A DNA stretch of 64,000 bases from Thiolinea disciformis DSM 14473 (GCF_000371925.1 NZ_AQVE01000001.1:186001-250000), one strand, 5' to 3'; shown: positions 26,942 through 35,629, counted from the first letter of the stretch. A program made the numbers and translations. Notes: generated from the letters alone by a model not told the origin.

Positions 26942-26964
26942 GGCTTTAAGAAAGTCTTAAAGCC
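26942..26964 (+). terminator. Hairpin after the DUF2188 gene
   Basis: A 10-bp stem (GGCTTTAAGA / TCTTAAAGCC) with a 3-nt loop starts just after the stop codon. There is no T-run, so it could be a weak terminator or an mRNA 3'-end stabilising hairpin. Confidence 0.45.
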
Positions 26965-27118
26965 CCAGTGATTGCTGGTATGGAGTTGCCGCTCTGTACC
27001 AGCTCTTGATCGAAAAGCTATGTTTCTCACAAGTCAAAGTTTTGCACGATGCAGAACTTAAATCCAATTCAAAAAATCTGCTTGAAGTTTTAAAGCTATT
27101 TGATGAGTGAGAGTAAAA

Positions 27119-28489
27119 ATGAAGACATTAAACTGGGATAATCCTTTAGCTGCGCCGACTTCAGGTGTACAATCGCGCTCCGTGGAAGCCGGACAGGATA
27201 ACGCATTAGCACCGACTGATGCCTTAACCCGTCCGATAAAATTGACGGATCAGACACAACAACTTATACAGACCGAGATTAACTCGGATTTTCCCGCCGC
27301 TGGGATAAATCTTGTTAAACCTGCGACTTATGAGGACAGTGCTAATGACGCAGAATCCGGCCCGCAACGACGTTCGTCAACTACGCAAGAAGCAACAGCT
27401 ACTGCGCAGACGCCGCCAGCAACGTTAAGTGTGGGTGTATCGGCTCGTCGGCGTGAGCGGGGGACAGCAGAACCGTTTACGCCGATGAAGCCGATTAATT
27501 CGGAAGATAAGCGCGTCGTGAATGGCATGGGCGATATCAATCAGCTCGCGCCATTCAAGTACCCTTGGGCGTGGGAATTCTTCATCAATGCCAACAAAAA
27601 TCACTGGACACCCCTCGACATTAATATGGCGCAGGATGTCCACGATTATCATCATAATCTTAAGTCTGAAGAACGCCATGTTTATGAAAACGTGTTGGCG
27701 TACTTAACAACATCCGACATTCTGGCAATGCGTAATATCGGTTTGGCGGTGATGGAAAAGATGACCGCACCCGAATTGCAGATTTATCAAGCGCGTCAGG
27801 TGTATGAAGAGTCGTTGCATACCTGGACGTATCAGCATTGCATCGAGACGATTGGTTTGGATCAAAGCGAGATCTATAACCGTTATCGTGTTGTGCCGGA
27901 AATCAATCAGAAAATTCAAGTCGCGAATCGCCGTTTGAATGCGGTGATGCGCTCCGATATTAACCTGCGTAATTCCGATGATTTGCAGGAATTTGTCCTG
28001 TCCTACGCTTTCTTCTCGGGGATTTTCGAAGGTTGCTGGTTCTATAACGGCTTTTCGCCAATCTTTGCTTTGCAACGGCGCGGTTTAATGAAAGGGACAG
28101 CGGAGCAATTGCAATACATCATGCGCGACGAGGTGATGCACTGTTCATTCGGTATTCGCGTCGTGCGTCAAATCATGCAGGAAGAAAACGTCACTCTCGA
28201 CCCACGCGATATCCGTGATATGTGGGACGAAGCCGAAGCGGCGGAAATGGCCTATGCCAATTTCTTATTACCAAACCCTATCCTCGGCTATAGCGCTCAA
28301 GACCATCATGAACAATTCCGCTTCACCGCGAATCGACGTGCGCGTCAATTAGGCTTTGAAGAACCGTTCGCAGGTGCGAAAAATGCCCTACCGTGGTTGG
28401 ACGAGCAATCGAATATGCGTAAAGAAAAGAATTTCTTTGAAACGCGGGTGACGGAGTATCAGACGGGTGGGGCGTTGAAGTGGGAGTAA
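27119..28489 (+). CDS. nrdB: Ribonucleoside-diphosphate reductase beta subunit, class I
   Basis: 456 residues from the ATG at 27119 (a GTG at 27107 is possible but has no better site). The first ~110 residues are a low-complexity Ala/Thr/Ser/Arg-rich extension without known domain; the ferritin-like core starts near MGDINQLAPFKYPWAW. Di-metal ligands: Asp in YLTTSDIL, EESLHTWTY (Glu, His) and the second pair in RDEVMHCSF. The Tyr seven residues after the first Glu (EESLHTWTY) is present, so it carries the usual tyrosyl-radical site rather than the Phe of Chlamydia-type class Ic. It provides the radical for NrdA. Confidence 0.95.
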   Translation: MKTLNWDNPLAAPTSGVQSRSVEAGQDNALAPTDALTRPIKLTDQTQQLIQTEINSDFPAAGINLVKPATYEDSANDAESGPQRRSSTTQEATATAQTPPATLSVGVSARRRERGTAEPFTPMKPINSEDKRVVNGMGDINQLAPFKYPWAWEFFINANKNHWTPLDINMAQDVHDYHHNLKSEERHVYENVLAYLTTSDILAMRNIGLAVMEKMTAPELQIYQARQVYEESLHTWTYQHCIETIGLDQSEIYNRYRVVPEINQKIQVANRRLNAVMRSDINLRNSDDLQEFVLSYAFFSGIFEGCWFYNGFSPIFALQRRGLMKGTAEQLQYIMRDEVMHCSFGIRVVRQIMQEENVTLDPRDIRDMWDEAEAAEMAYANFLLPNPILGYSAQDHHEQFRFTANRRARQLGFEEPFAGAKNALPWLDEQSNMRKEKNFFETRVTEYQTGGALKWE

Positions 28490-28541
28490 TTACATTTCTC
28501 GAAATTATTTTGCTTATTTTTATAAAATATAAAGGTTCGCC

Positions 28542-29084
28542 GTGAAAAAAGCATTACTAGTTATAGACGTTCAGCAGGCTTTATTTGTTGCAGTGCAACC
28601 ACCTTATGAAGCCCAATCAGTGATCAGAAATATCAATCAAGTCATTGCATGGGCAAGAGTAAATAAAATTCCTATCATTTATATTCAGCATGATCGCCCA
28701 GATACACCCCTGGCTTATCAAAGTGCGGGTTGGACTTTAGCGAACGGCTTAGAACATCAATCTACTGATTTTTATATTAGAAAAAACTCACCTGATTCCT
28801 TCTTGCGTACTGATTTAAAAGCCTTATTAGATCAACATGCTATCGAGCATTTAATTATTTGTGGTTATGCAACTGAATTCTGTGTGGATACTACAGTACG
28901 TAAAGCGGCTTCATTAGGCTACCACATTGAACTAGTGGCAGATGCCCACACCACTCATGATAAACCACATGCCAGCGCCCAAGTTATTCGAAAACATCAC
29001 AATGCAATTTTGCCACAGTTGACTAGCTTTGATGTGCCTATTAAAGCTCTACCAGCGAGTGAGTTAGTCGCAAGTAGTGTTTAA
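28542..29084 (+). CDS. Isochorismatase-family cysteine hydrolase
   Basis: 180 residues starting with GTG at 28542 (AAAGG upstream). The catalytic triad pattern of the family is visible: Asp in LLVIDVQQALF, Lys in the RKNSPDSFLRT region and the nucleophile Cys in GYATEFCVDTTVRKA. Members hydrolyse isochorismate, nicotinamide or other amides, so the substrate cannot be told. It lies 52 bp after nrdB and before vapBC; no functional tie is apparent. Confidence 0.85.
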   Translation: MKKALLVIDVQQALFVAVQPPYEAQSVIRNINQVIAWARVNKIPIIYIQHDRPDTPLAYQSAGWTLANGLEHQSTDFYIRKNSPDSFLRTDLKALLDQHAIEHLIICGYATEFCVDTTVRKAASLGYHIELVADAHTTHDKPHASAQVIRKHHNAILPQLTSFDVPIKALPASELVASSV

Positions 29085-29093
29085 AGCCATAAA

Positions 29094-29153
29094 TTGACTA
29101 TTGAGTTTAGGGGTATATACTCTATGTAAATACTTTTATATGGAGTATATACC
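29094..29153 (+). promoter_or_regulatory. vapBC promoter and operator
   Basis: Promoter TTGACT (29094-29099), 16-bp spacer, TATACT (29116-29121). The -10 lies in the left arm of a perfect 11-bp inverted repeat: GGTATATACTC (29112-29122) and GAGTATATACC (29143-29153), 20 bp apart. The right arm contains the GGAG of the vapB ribosome site, 4 bases before the vapB start. This is the layout expected for autorepression by VapBC. Confidence 0.75.
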
Positions 29154-29157
29154 TATT

Positions 29158-29391
29158 ATGCAAACCACCCGAGTATTTATGAGCGGCAACTCCCAAGCCG
29201 TGCGTATTCCTAAAGAGTTCCAGTTTGATGTGGACGAAATCGAAATCTTCAAACGAGGAGATGAGATCGTGCTGCGTAAACGTGCTAAAAATCTAGCTGA
29301 GGCTTTTGCTTCGATTCCTAAAATGCCAGAGGACTTTATGGCAGACGGAAGAGAGCAGGACTTGCCACAGGAGTACGAAGATTGGACATAA
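29158..29391 (+). CDS. vapB: Antitoxin VapB (SpoVT/AbrB-type)
   Basis: 77 residues from the ATG at 29158. The AbrB swapped-hairpin region reads TTRVFMSGNSQAVRIPKEFQF, DEIEIFKRGDEIVLRK, as in VapB antitoxins, followed by a helical toxin-binding tail (AEAFASIPKMPEDFMADG). It neutralises VapC and binds the operator upstream. It overlaps vapC by 10 bp. Confidence 0.93.
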   Translation: MQTTRVFMSGNSQAVRIPKEFQFDVDEIEIFKRGDEIVLRKRAKNLAEAFASIPKMPEDFMADGREQDLPQEYEDWT

Positions 29392-29789
29392 AATATTTGT
29401 TAGATACCAATATTTGTATTTATCTATTTAAACAGCAACCACCAGAAGTGCTAGCACGATTTCAACAACTGCAAATAGGCGAAGTTGCTATTTCTGCTAT
29501 TACCTATGGTGAGTTATATTATGGTGCATTAAAGCACCCACATGCAGAGCGTTATATCGATATTTTGGCTAAAAATGTTGAGCCGTTTGCTATTTTATAT
29601 CCAGAGAAATCAGCTTATGAGCATTATGCCGATATTCGTTTGCATTTAACTCGCTTAGGTAAGCCAATTGGTGTAAATGATTTATGGATTGCAGGTCATG
29701 CTAGAAGTATAAACCTGACGCTAGTGACTAATAATGTACGTGAGTTTGAACGTGTGCCTAATTTGAAACTGGAAAATTGGGTAAATTAA
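29382..29789 (+). CDS. vapC: Toxin VapC, PIN-domain ribonuclease
   Basis: 135 residues starting from TTG at 29382; AGGAG at 29369-29373, eight bases upstream, supports this start, and the frame overlaps vapB by 10 bp, as in a coupled pair. PIN acidic residues are visible: Asp in YLLDTNICIYLF, Glu in ITYGELYYG, Asp in VNDLWIAGHA and Asn/Asp region TNNVREFERV. VapC toxins cleave tRNA-fMet or other RNAs. Confidence 0.94.
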   Translation: MDIKYLLDTNICIYLFKQQPPEVLARFQQLQIGEVAISAITYGELYYGALKHPHAERYIDILAKNVEPFAILYPEKSAYEHYADIRLHLTRLGKPIGVNDLWIAGHARSINLTLVTNNVREFERVPNLKLENWVN

Positions 29790-29846
29790 ATGGACTTACC
29801 AACCCTCCAATCCCAAATCGCCCTCGGCGAAGAAGGCATTTATTGA
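29790..29846 (+). pseudogene. Remnant of an AlbA_2/ATP-dependent helicase-type gene (start only)
   Basis: Immediately after vapC an 18-codon frame reads MDLPTLQSQIALGEEGIY and stops. The first 14 residues resemble the N-termini of AlbA_2-domain putative transcriptional regulators/ATP-dependent helicases (typical start M-L-x-L-x-x-L-I-A-x-G-E-x). The rest is missing and the next gene is on the other strand. Its first base directly follows the vapC stop, and its end overlaps the stop codon of the next gene. The assignment rests on only a few residues. Confidence 0.35.
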
Positions 29847-30286
29847 GCCGCCTTCAATTTAACTCCTTCCAAGTTATTTACTAAACCTTTTTCTTGGCAG
29901 TAAATAGTGGCTTTGACAGCATCGCCCTTTGTTACCGTCACACCAGCCTCAATGGCATGTTCTTCCGTGATGCGATCTACGCCCCAAAAGACGTTATACA
30001 CATAACCATTATTTGGTACATCTACACTGTATGACATCCAGCGTCCAACGCCTGACCATTGATAGGTACTGGCTTGGGCGCGTGGTATCGAGATAGCTAA
30101 CTCAGGTTTTTTGCCTTTCTTGCCAAACGAATAATTGATGGTTTTGCCTGCATCGCAAAGTTCAATTTGCTTATTGGCGGTTTTCGTATTGCAGAAGAAT
30201 AGCGTTTTGCCACCAACACAGGCCGCTAAAGCCTGTTGTGATAGGAAACTACTCACCACAAGGGCTGCTATACATAAAGCTTTCAT
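29840..30286 (-). CDS. Secreted protein, unknown function
   Basis: 148 residues from the ATG at 30286 (GAGGAAG five bases upstream). A signal peptide is expected to be cleaved after QQALA. The mature part has three Cys (ACVGG, FFCNTKT, ELCDAG) near the N-terminus and one later (IYCQEKG), suitable for disulfides. No family recognised. A similar-size secreted unknown lies directly upstream on the same strand. Confidence 0.6.
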   Translation of the reverse strand: MKALCIAALVVSSFLSQQALAACVGGKTLFFCNTKTANKQIELCDAGKTINYSFGKKGKKPELAISIPRAQASTYQWSGVGRWMSYSVDVPNNGYVYNVFWGVDRITEEHAIEAGVTVTKGDAVKATIYCQEKGLVNNLEGVKLKAAQ

Positions 30287-30343
30287 GATTCTTCCTCTTA
30301 AAAAAAGCAAAACAGGCGACGACTTGAAGGTTCTTGTAAACGT

Positions 30344-30898
30344 TTAGGATACACCTGAGCACTGCTTAATCGTAGTTTTCTTAACTTTTAAGGTTTTAAG
30401 GTCTAATAACTCTTGATAGTCAATGGCGGTATCTAAACCAGCTTTCTTAAATTGTTTTAAATTGGGGCAGTTTTGAGGGGTAACTTTGTCTTTTGAGCGT
30501 GTCCAGTAAACTAAATTATTGCCCTTAATAGTGGCACTTGCTTCGTAAGGGAAGTTTTTTATCTTTTTACGCTGCGCTAAGTTCCAAATAATAATACTCC
30601 GTCCTTGCTCGGATGTGCCACTATCTAAAATAAGCAAGTCACCTTTTTGACCCAAATAATATTCAGCCTCGTTATTAGGAATAGTCCATGTGCTATTTTT
30701 TTTAAGCGGGCAGGTAACTTTTTCACTAGCCTTGGCCTTTTTATAAATAGTGAAGTTTGTGCCCACATTGTCGTCAGGCACTGCTGTTCCCATGACCACG
30801 TAGTGTCCTTCGTTATAGCATTTAGGCGGTTCAGTGGCTTGGGTGAAATTGGCATAGCCAAGGCCGATGGTGGCCAACAGAATAACAAGTTTGCGCAT
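30344..30898 (-). CDS. Secreted protein, unknown function
   Basis: 184 residues, Sec signal peptide (LVILLATIGLGYANFTQA). Four Cys residues in the mature chain (PPKCYNEG, VTCPLKK, QNCPNLK, IKQCSG) could pair. Contains a stretch suggesting repeated beta strands (WNLAQRKKIKNFPYEASATI) but no recognised domain. Transcribed just before the other secreted unknown at 29840, with a 57-bp gap, so they may share an operon. Confidence 0.6.
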   Translation of the reverse strand: MRKLVILLATIGLGYANFTQATEPPKCYNEGHYVVMGTAVPDDNVGTNFTIYKKAKASEKVTCPLKKNSTWTIPNNEAEYYLGQKGDLLILDSGTSEQGRSIIIWNLAQRKKIKNFPYEASATIKGNNLVYWTRSKDKVTPQNCPNLKQFKKAGLDTAIDYQELLDLKTLKVKKTTIKQCSGVS

Positions 30899-31038
30899 AA
30901 AAAATCCTTTGTGGGGCTTGATAAAAGATAATAATAGATTAATAGAATAGAGCTTAGTAACACGCTAGTATTTAGTATAATGATTAATTCTTAATCTCAC
31001 TATTAGTGAAAAGTCGTAAGCTTTGCTACTAAAGTAAA

Positions 31039-31875
31039 CTATTTTAATAATTGCCTTAATAATTTTAACGCGCGTTGGCATTCAGCTTGTGTTTGGGTAG
31101 GGTAAACCATATAGGCGGGTAAGCGCAGGGTTGGACTATTGGCAATAATGGCGAGTTTGCCTTCGGCCACTAATTGATCGGCCATGCGTTTTGGTAAGAA
31201 ACAAGAACCACCATTTTGAATCACCAATTGCACCGCGAGCCAGCCGATATTAGCCACTAAAGCAGGCCGTTCTAATTCAGGGAAGCGATTGCTGTGTTCC
31301 GCATAAAAGCCGGGCCCCCAGTCCACATAAACATAATTTTCATCCGGCCACGCCTGATCAGCTGCATTACCAACCAGTACTAGAGTCTCGTCAAAGAGAT
31401 GTTCTACTGTTAAGCCATAACCATGTTGCGGTGTATACATCAGCGCAATATCCATGGTTCCGGCCATTAAACGGCGCATGAGGTCTTCTTCGAAACCAAT
31501 TTCACTACGAATCGATACTTCGGGCATGTGTCTGCGAATCTCACCGACCCATTGCGACAGTAGCCCTGCATCCCATAAGGCAATTCGTGCGCCGATCGTT
31601 AGGCTCGCTTGATAACGCTGCGGCAAACCCACATCATGGCGGGCTTGTTCGAAGGTCAGTTGCAGTGTTTTAGCGTGACGTAAAAAGCGTTTGCCTGCTG
31701 GTGTGAGGCTTGCGCCGGAGCGATTACGTGTGAATAACGAGGTGCGCAGATAAGCTTCAAGATTTTGAATCCGAGCACTCACTGTGGATTGCGTAATATG
31801 TAGGCGTGTTGCGGCTTCCATGAAGCTGCCATGCGCTGCGACAGCGAGAAAAGTACGAACTTGCTCAAGATCCAT
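31039..31875 (-). CDS. LysR-family transcriptional regulator
   Basis: 278 residues: N-terminal winged helix with EAATRLHITQSTVSARIQNLE (about residues 20-40), then the ligand-binding domain. The ATG (31875) follows the stop codon of the HPP gene without gap, so it is translated from the same mRNA; a LysR regulator in operon with its target is plausible. Inducer unknown. Confidence 0.9.
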   Translation of the reverse strand: MDLEQVRTFLAVAAHGSFMEAATRLHITQSTVSARIQNLEAYLRTSLFTRNRSGASLTPAGKRFLRHAKTLQLTFEQARHDVGLPQRYQASLTIGARIALWDAGLLSQWVGEIRRHMPEVSIRSEIGFEEDLMRRLMAGTMDIALMYTPQHGYGLTVEHLFDETLVLVGNAADQAWPDENYVYVDWGPGFYAEHSNRFPELERPALVANIGWLAVQLVIQNGGSCFLPKRMADQLVAEGKLAIIANSPTLRLPAYMVYPTQTQAECQRALKLLRQLLK

Positions 31876-32403
31876 TCACGATGCTTTATTGAAAGGGTAA
31901 CGCCGCCATTTAAACGGATAATTGAAGACAATCGCAATGGCTAAAATCGTCAAAACATTGAGTAAGACGGGCGTAAGCAAATATTGATAGCCCAATTGGT
32001 GCACAGCATCGCCGCCAATAATGGCACTTAAAGCGGTAGCACCTCCTGGAGGATGCAGGCAATTCAAATAGTACATGCCCGCAATCGCCAAAGACACCGC
32101 TAAGGCTGAGCCAAAGAAGATATCAGAAGTCATTAATCCGCAAGTGACACCGATAAATGCTGATAACATGTGCCCACCTAATAACGGCCAAGGCTGCGAT
32201 AAAGCGCCATGCGGCATGGCAAAGAGTAGCACTGCTGAAGCACCCATCGAGGCAACCAGCATGACTCCATGATTGAGTCCAATGCTGAGATTACTGACCC
32301 ACAATAAACCTAATAAACTAACCAATCCTCCCACAGAAGAAAGAATCTTCTCCACATGGTGTTGATATTCTTTTTTTAACCAAGGAAATTGCTCTTGCAT
32401 CAT
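31876..32403 (-). CDS. HPP-family membrane protein
   Basis: 175 residues with four to five membrane helices and the family signature in LNCLHPPGGATALSAIIGGD, which places it in the HPP family (related to nitrite/formate-type integral membrane proteins; some plant members transport nitrite in chloroplasts). N-terminal hydrophilic part FPWLKKEYQHHVEK is cytosolic. Substrate unknown. It is paired with the LysR regulator. MM at the start: either Met may be used. Confidence 0.88.
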   Translation of the reverse strand: MMQEQFPWLKKEYQHHVEKILSSVGGLVSLLGLLWVSNLSIGLNHGVMLVASMGASAVLLFAMPHGALSQPWPLLGGHMLSAFIGVTCGLMTSDIFFGSALAVSLAIAGMYYLNCLHPPGGATALSAIIGGDAVHQLGYQYLLTPVLLNVLTILAIAIVFNYPFKWRRYPFNKAS

Positions 32404-32480
32404 ATCTTAAGCCGCGTTGCGTTGTGTTGCGGCTCATTCTAGGAAGCGCACCTTGCGCTGAATAATGATATTTGTGCGGG

Positions 32481-32507
32481 TTTAACATCGGATTTTTCGA
32501 TGTTAAA
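32481..32507. promoter_or_regulatory. 10-bp inverted repeat upstream of the HPP gene
   Basis: TTTAACATCG / CGATGTTAAA, perfect, with a 7-nt loop, 78 bp before the HPP start and 127 bp after the amine oxidase gene's end. It could be the terminator of the rsgA-MOSC-oxidase operon or a LysR binding site. No T-run follows on either strand, which favours a protein site. Confidence 0.4.
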
Positions 32508-32633
32508 TGCTTTAAAACAGCGAATGCCAAGGTCTGATGCGGATTAGCAAGTGTGGGCAGCGAAGGTCTTGCGGGATTAGCTACTCCATCAGAGCTAGAC
32601 CTTACTACCCACTAGAGATAGGGATATTCGGCT

Positions 32634-33908
32634 TTAGCGAGCGCTCACGAGGTGCATCAAACTAGCGCCCATTTCATAATAAACCTGTTTAGCGCTGCGT
32701 AACGATTCATGATAGTGCGCGATAGGCTGCAAGGGCAAACTAGCTGGGTCGGTTTTGCCTATTAAGAATTCACCTAAGGTTTTACCAAACATCGTTCCAG
32801 GGCCAATCCCACGGCCTGAATAACCAAATACTGCATAAGCGTTTTCACCCAGTTGCAGAATTTTCGGCACATGATCTGAAGTCATGGCAATACGCCCACA
32901 CCAAGCGAATTCTAAAGTCTGATCCGCTAGTTCTGGATATAACTCAGCCAATTTACGTTGTGCCCAGCGTTCATGAATGGTTTTGCCGGCATGTTCCAGC
33001 GAGCCAATCGCACCAATTAATAAGCGCCCTGATTGATCAAGTCGGAACGAGGACATCACAGTCGCAGTATCCCAGCAACCTTCACGATTGGGCAAAATAC
33101 TTTGCAAGGCTTTAGAGCTCAGCGGTTTAGTTGCCAATTGGAAATAATAAACGGGAATGGATTCAGGCGAAGGTAGCGCGTTAATCGTTTGGTGATAAGC
33201 ATTAGTCGCAAGCAATAAAGCTTTGCTAAGTACTTGGCCTTGCGCAGTTTGTACGCGCCAGTCATTACCAACCCGCGTCACCTGTTGCACAGGTGATTGC
33301 TCATATAATTGTGCACCCAATTGTTGCGCCGCACGCGCTAAGCCTTGGCAATAGGCCAACGGTTGAATCGTACCTGCACGTGCGTCGTGTAGCGCACCCT
33401 GAAACGCGCGTGAGCCAGTCCGCTGTGCTGTTTGCTCTGCATCTAGTAAGCTCACAGGTGCACCTAAGGCTTTTAGTTGACGGTAGCGATCTTGCAAATC
33501 TGCTAAACCACTAGCGGTATGTGCGCAATGCAAAGTGCCATTACGCACCGCCTCGCAGTCAATTTCATATTGACGAATGAGCTGGAATACCAATTCTGGC
33601 GCAGCTCCCAGCATAGTGGTCAAATGCGTCGCCGCTGGCTCTCCCAATTGTTTGGCAATGGTTTCTGGCGGCAACCATAGACCGGCATTTACCAAGCCTA
33701 CATTGCGCCCAGAACCCCCATAACCGATCTGATTGGCTTCTAATAAGCAGACGCTTGCGCCTTGTTGCGCAGCATGTAACGCCGCCGAACAACCCGTAAA
33801 GCCACCACCAATAATAGTTAAATCGGCTTGGTGCGAACCTTGTAAAGCTTGGGTTTGTAATTGATTGGGAGCCGTTTGTTGCCAGAGATTAGATAGCGGT
33901 TTAGACAT
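32634..33908 (-). CDS. FAD-dependent amine/amino-acid oxidoreductase (DAO family, PuuB-like)
   Basis: 424 residues using the ATG at 33908 (a TTG at 33920 overlapping the upstream stop is an alternative). N-terminal dinucleotide fold LTIIGGGFTGCSAALHAA, then IGYGGSGRNVGLVNAG (the GRN-G pattern of gamma-glutamylputrescine oxidase-type DAO proteins), and the C-terminal VFGYSGRGIGPGTMFGKTLG. It oxidises a C-N bond of an amine or amino acid, releasing H2O2 or passing electrons on. Last gene of the rsgA-MOSC operon; the substrate is unknown. Confidence 0.88.
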   Translation of the reverse strand: MSKPLSNLWQQTAPNQLQTQALQGSHQADLTIIGGGFTGCSAALHAAQQGASVCLLEANQIGYGGSGRNVGLVNAGLWLPPETIAKQLGEPAATHLTTMLGAAPELVFQLIRQYEIDCEAVRNGTLHCAHTASGLADLQDRYRQLKALGAPVSLLDAEQTAQRTGSRAFQGALHDARAGTIQPLAYCQGLARAAQQLGAQLYEQSPVQQVTRVGNDWRVQTAQGQVLSKALLLATNAYHQTINALPSPESIPVYYFQLATKPLSSKALQSILPNREGCWDTATVMSSFRLDQSGRLLIGAIGSLEHAGKTIHERWAQRKLAELYPELADQTLEFAWCGRIAMTSDHVPKILQLGENAYAVFGYSGRGIGPGTMFGKTLGEFLIGKTDPASLPLQPIAHYHESLRSAKQVYYEMGASLMHLVSAR

Positions 33909-33916
33909 GATATTTT

Positions 33917-34588
33917 TCAAATAGGTAAATTCAATTGGCTTAAAAACTGGAGGCGTTGTTGCACTTTATTTTGCCATAGCGGACTTAAACCTTGGCACTG
34001 CGCTAGGCGCTGCATAGCGTTCAAACTCGGTCGATGTTCTGCATAGGTTCGTAAAAATTCCGACATAGACACGGCATTGGGGCGTTCTACTAATTGGATC
34101 GGATCACCTATCTTAAGTGTGCCTGTTTCCAATACACGATAATACCAGCCAGAAATGGCTTGTTCGGCCATGGCTTTGGCTAGGCGCGGCTCACCAAATT
34201 TGCTATTAATTTTCCAACAGGGCGAGCGTGGTTCAGCAATTTGCACCAGTACGCCGCCCATGCGGAAAATATCGCCCATATGAACTGTGTCTTCACTCAT
34301 GCCTGCTGCACTTAGATTTTCACCCATACTTCCCGCAATAAGTTGGGCGCTTAAGTGCGGAAAAGCTTGCTGCAATAGCGCATAACTATTTAGGGCGTAT
34401 TGGTGTAGCGCTTTGTTCACACCACCGTGAAAGCGTTTATCCACTTGAATATCGCCCTCAATGCCCAGTGAGGTGACTTCGGCTTGCACTAGCGGTGTTT
34501 TCCAAATACCGGTCGCTTCACGCTGCTCACCGATTATTTGAGCTTGTTTCGCGGCGAATAAGTGTTCCACAGTCCATCGTGTTTGCAT
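33917..34588 (-). CDS. MOSC-domain protein (YiiM type)
   Basis: 223 residues. MOSC core: QVDKRFHGGVNKALHQY and the conserved Cys in PRSPCWKINSKFG, which is the sulfur-carrying Cys of the family; C-terminal 3-alpha part (AVSMSEFLRTYAEHRPS) as in YiiM. YiiM-type proteins act on N-hydroxylated compounds with molybdenum cofactor. The ATG at 34588 touches the rsgA stop codon, with AAAGG inside rsgA, so it is coupled to rsgA. Confidence 0.88.
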   Translation of the reverse strand: MQTRWTVEHLFAAKQAQIIGEQREATGIWKTPLVQAEVTSLGIEGDIQVDKRFHGGVNKALHQYALNSYALLQQAFPHLSAQLIAGSMGENLSAAGMSEDTVHMGDIFRMGGVLVQIAEPRSPCWKINSKFGEPRLAKAMAEQAISGWYYRVLETGTLKIGDPIQLVERPNAVSMSEFLRTYAEHRPSLNAMQRLAQCQGLSPLWQNKVQQRLQFLSQLNLPI

Positions 34589-35629
34589 TTAGTAACCTTT
34601 CTTTTCCTTGCGATTTTCAGCTTGAATAGCCTTGATTAAACGCCCGTGTTTTTGTGCGAGCGCATGTTTCTCGGCCAAACTGGCTGAATTATGCGCTTGT
34701 TCGCGTTGCAATTTACGATAATTTTGCAAACGCCTTAAGCTTAATTCACCTGTTTGAATCGCAGCTTGTACCGCACAACCGGGTTCATGTTCGTGCTGGC
34801 AATCGGCAAAGCGGCAATGTTGCGCTAAGTCGCTGATTTCGGAAAAAGTGGTTGCCACCCCCTCCTCACAATCGCTGAGTTGCAATTCACGCATGCCGGG
34901 CGTGTCGAGTAATAGAGCACCCATGGGCATGACGTGCAATGAGCGTGAAGTAGTGGTATGGCGTCCTTTATCCTGTTCCGCGCTAATCGCGCCTGTCATT
35001 TGCGTGGATTGTCCCAATAGGCTATTAATCAACGTTGATTTTCCAACCCCTGAAGAACCTAATAAAGCGATGGTTTGTCCGGCGCTGCACCAAGGTTTCA
35101 GCTTTGCCACACTGTTGGCATCCAACCCATTAATTACTTCTACTAATAAACGCCCACCCAGCTGTTGTACTTGCTGCACATAATCGTCAGGATTAGGGCA
35201 TAAATCGGCTTTGCTTAGTACGATGAGCGGCTCAACCTGTGCCTCATGCGCTAAAGCTAAATAGCGCTCAAGCCGATTCAAATTAAAATTATGATTTAAC
35301 GACATCACAATAAACAGGGTATCCACATTCGCCGCAATCAATTGCAAGGCATTTTTATGACCCGCTGCTTTGCGACTAAACAGTGAAAAGCGTTCCAACT
35401 CGCGCACAAAATGGTGTTGACTATCTAATAATAACCAATCACCTACCGTAAGCGCTGGCAGGGAGTGCAGAATGGGAAGGTGAATTTCACTTTGCTCAGT
35501 TTGTAGCACATATTCCGAACGATGTTGCGCGATAATACGAGCAGGTGTGTAAGTTTCTAATTCATTTAAACTTAATTGTTGCTGGAAGGCAGGACGCCAC
35601 CCAAGGTTTAGTAATACGTTTGTTTGCAT
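34589..35629 (-). CDS. rsgA: Ribosome small-subunit-dependent GTPase A
   Basis: 346 residues with an OB-like N-terminal part, then the circularly permuted GTPase order: G4 VLSKADLC, G1 LLGSSGVGKSTLIN, G3 DTPGMREL, followed by the C-terminal zinc knuckle CRFADCQHEHEPGC. It assists 30S maturation. The N-terminus and the presence of a Walker-type P-loop after G4 leave little doubt. First gene of an operon with the MOSC and oxidase genes. Confidence 0.95.
   Translation of the reverse strand: MQTNVLLNLGWRPAFQQQLSLNELETYTPARIIAQHRSEYVLQTEQSEIHLPILHSLPALTVGDWLLLDSQHHFVRELERFSLFSRKAAGHKNALQLIAANVDTLFIVMSLNHNFNLNRLERYLALAHEAQVEPLIVLSKADLCPNPDDYVQQVQQLGGRLLVEVINGLDANSVAKLKPWCSAGQTIALLGSSGVGKSTLINSLLGQSTQMTGAISAEQDKGRHTTTSRSLHVMPMGALLLDTPGMRELQLSDCEEGVATTFSEISDLAQHCRFADCQHEHEPGCAVQAAIQTGELSLRRLQNYRKLQREQAHNSASLAEKHALAQKHGRLIKAIQAENRKEKKGY

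Noticed and set aside
27119-28489. Chlamydia-type class Ic NrdB
   Set aside because: Tyr, not Phe, is at the radical position (EESLHTWTY), so the usual tyrosyl-radical type is more likely.
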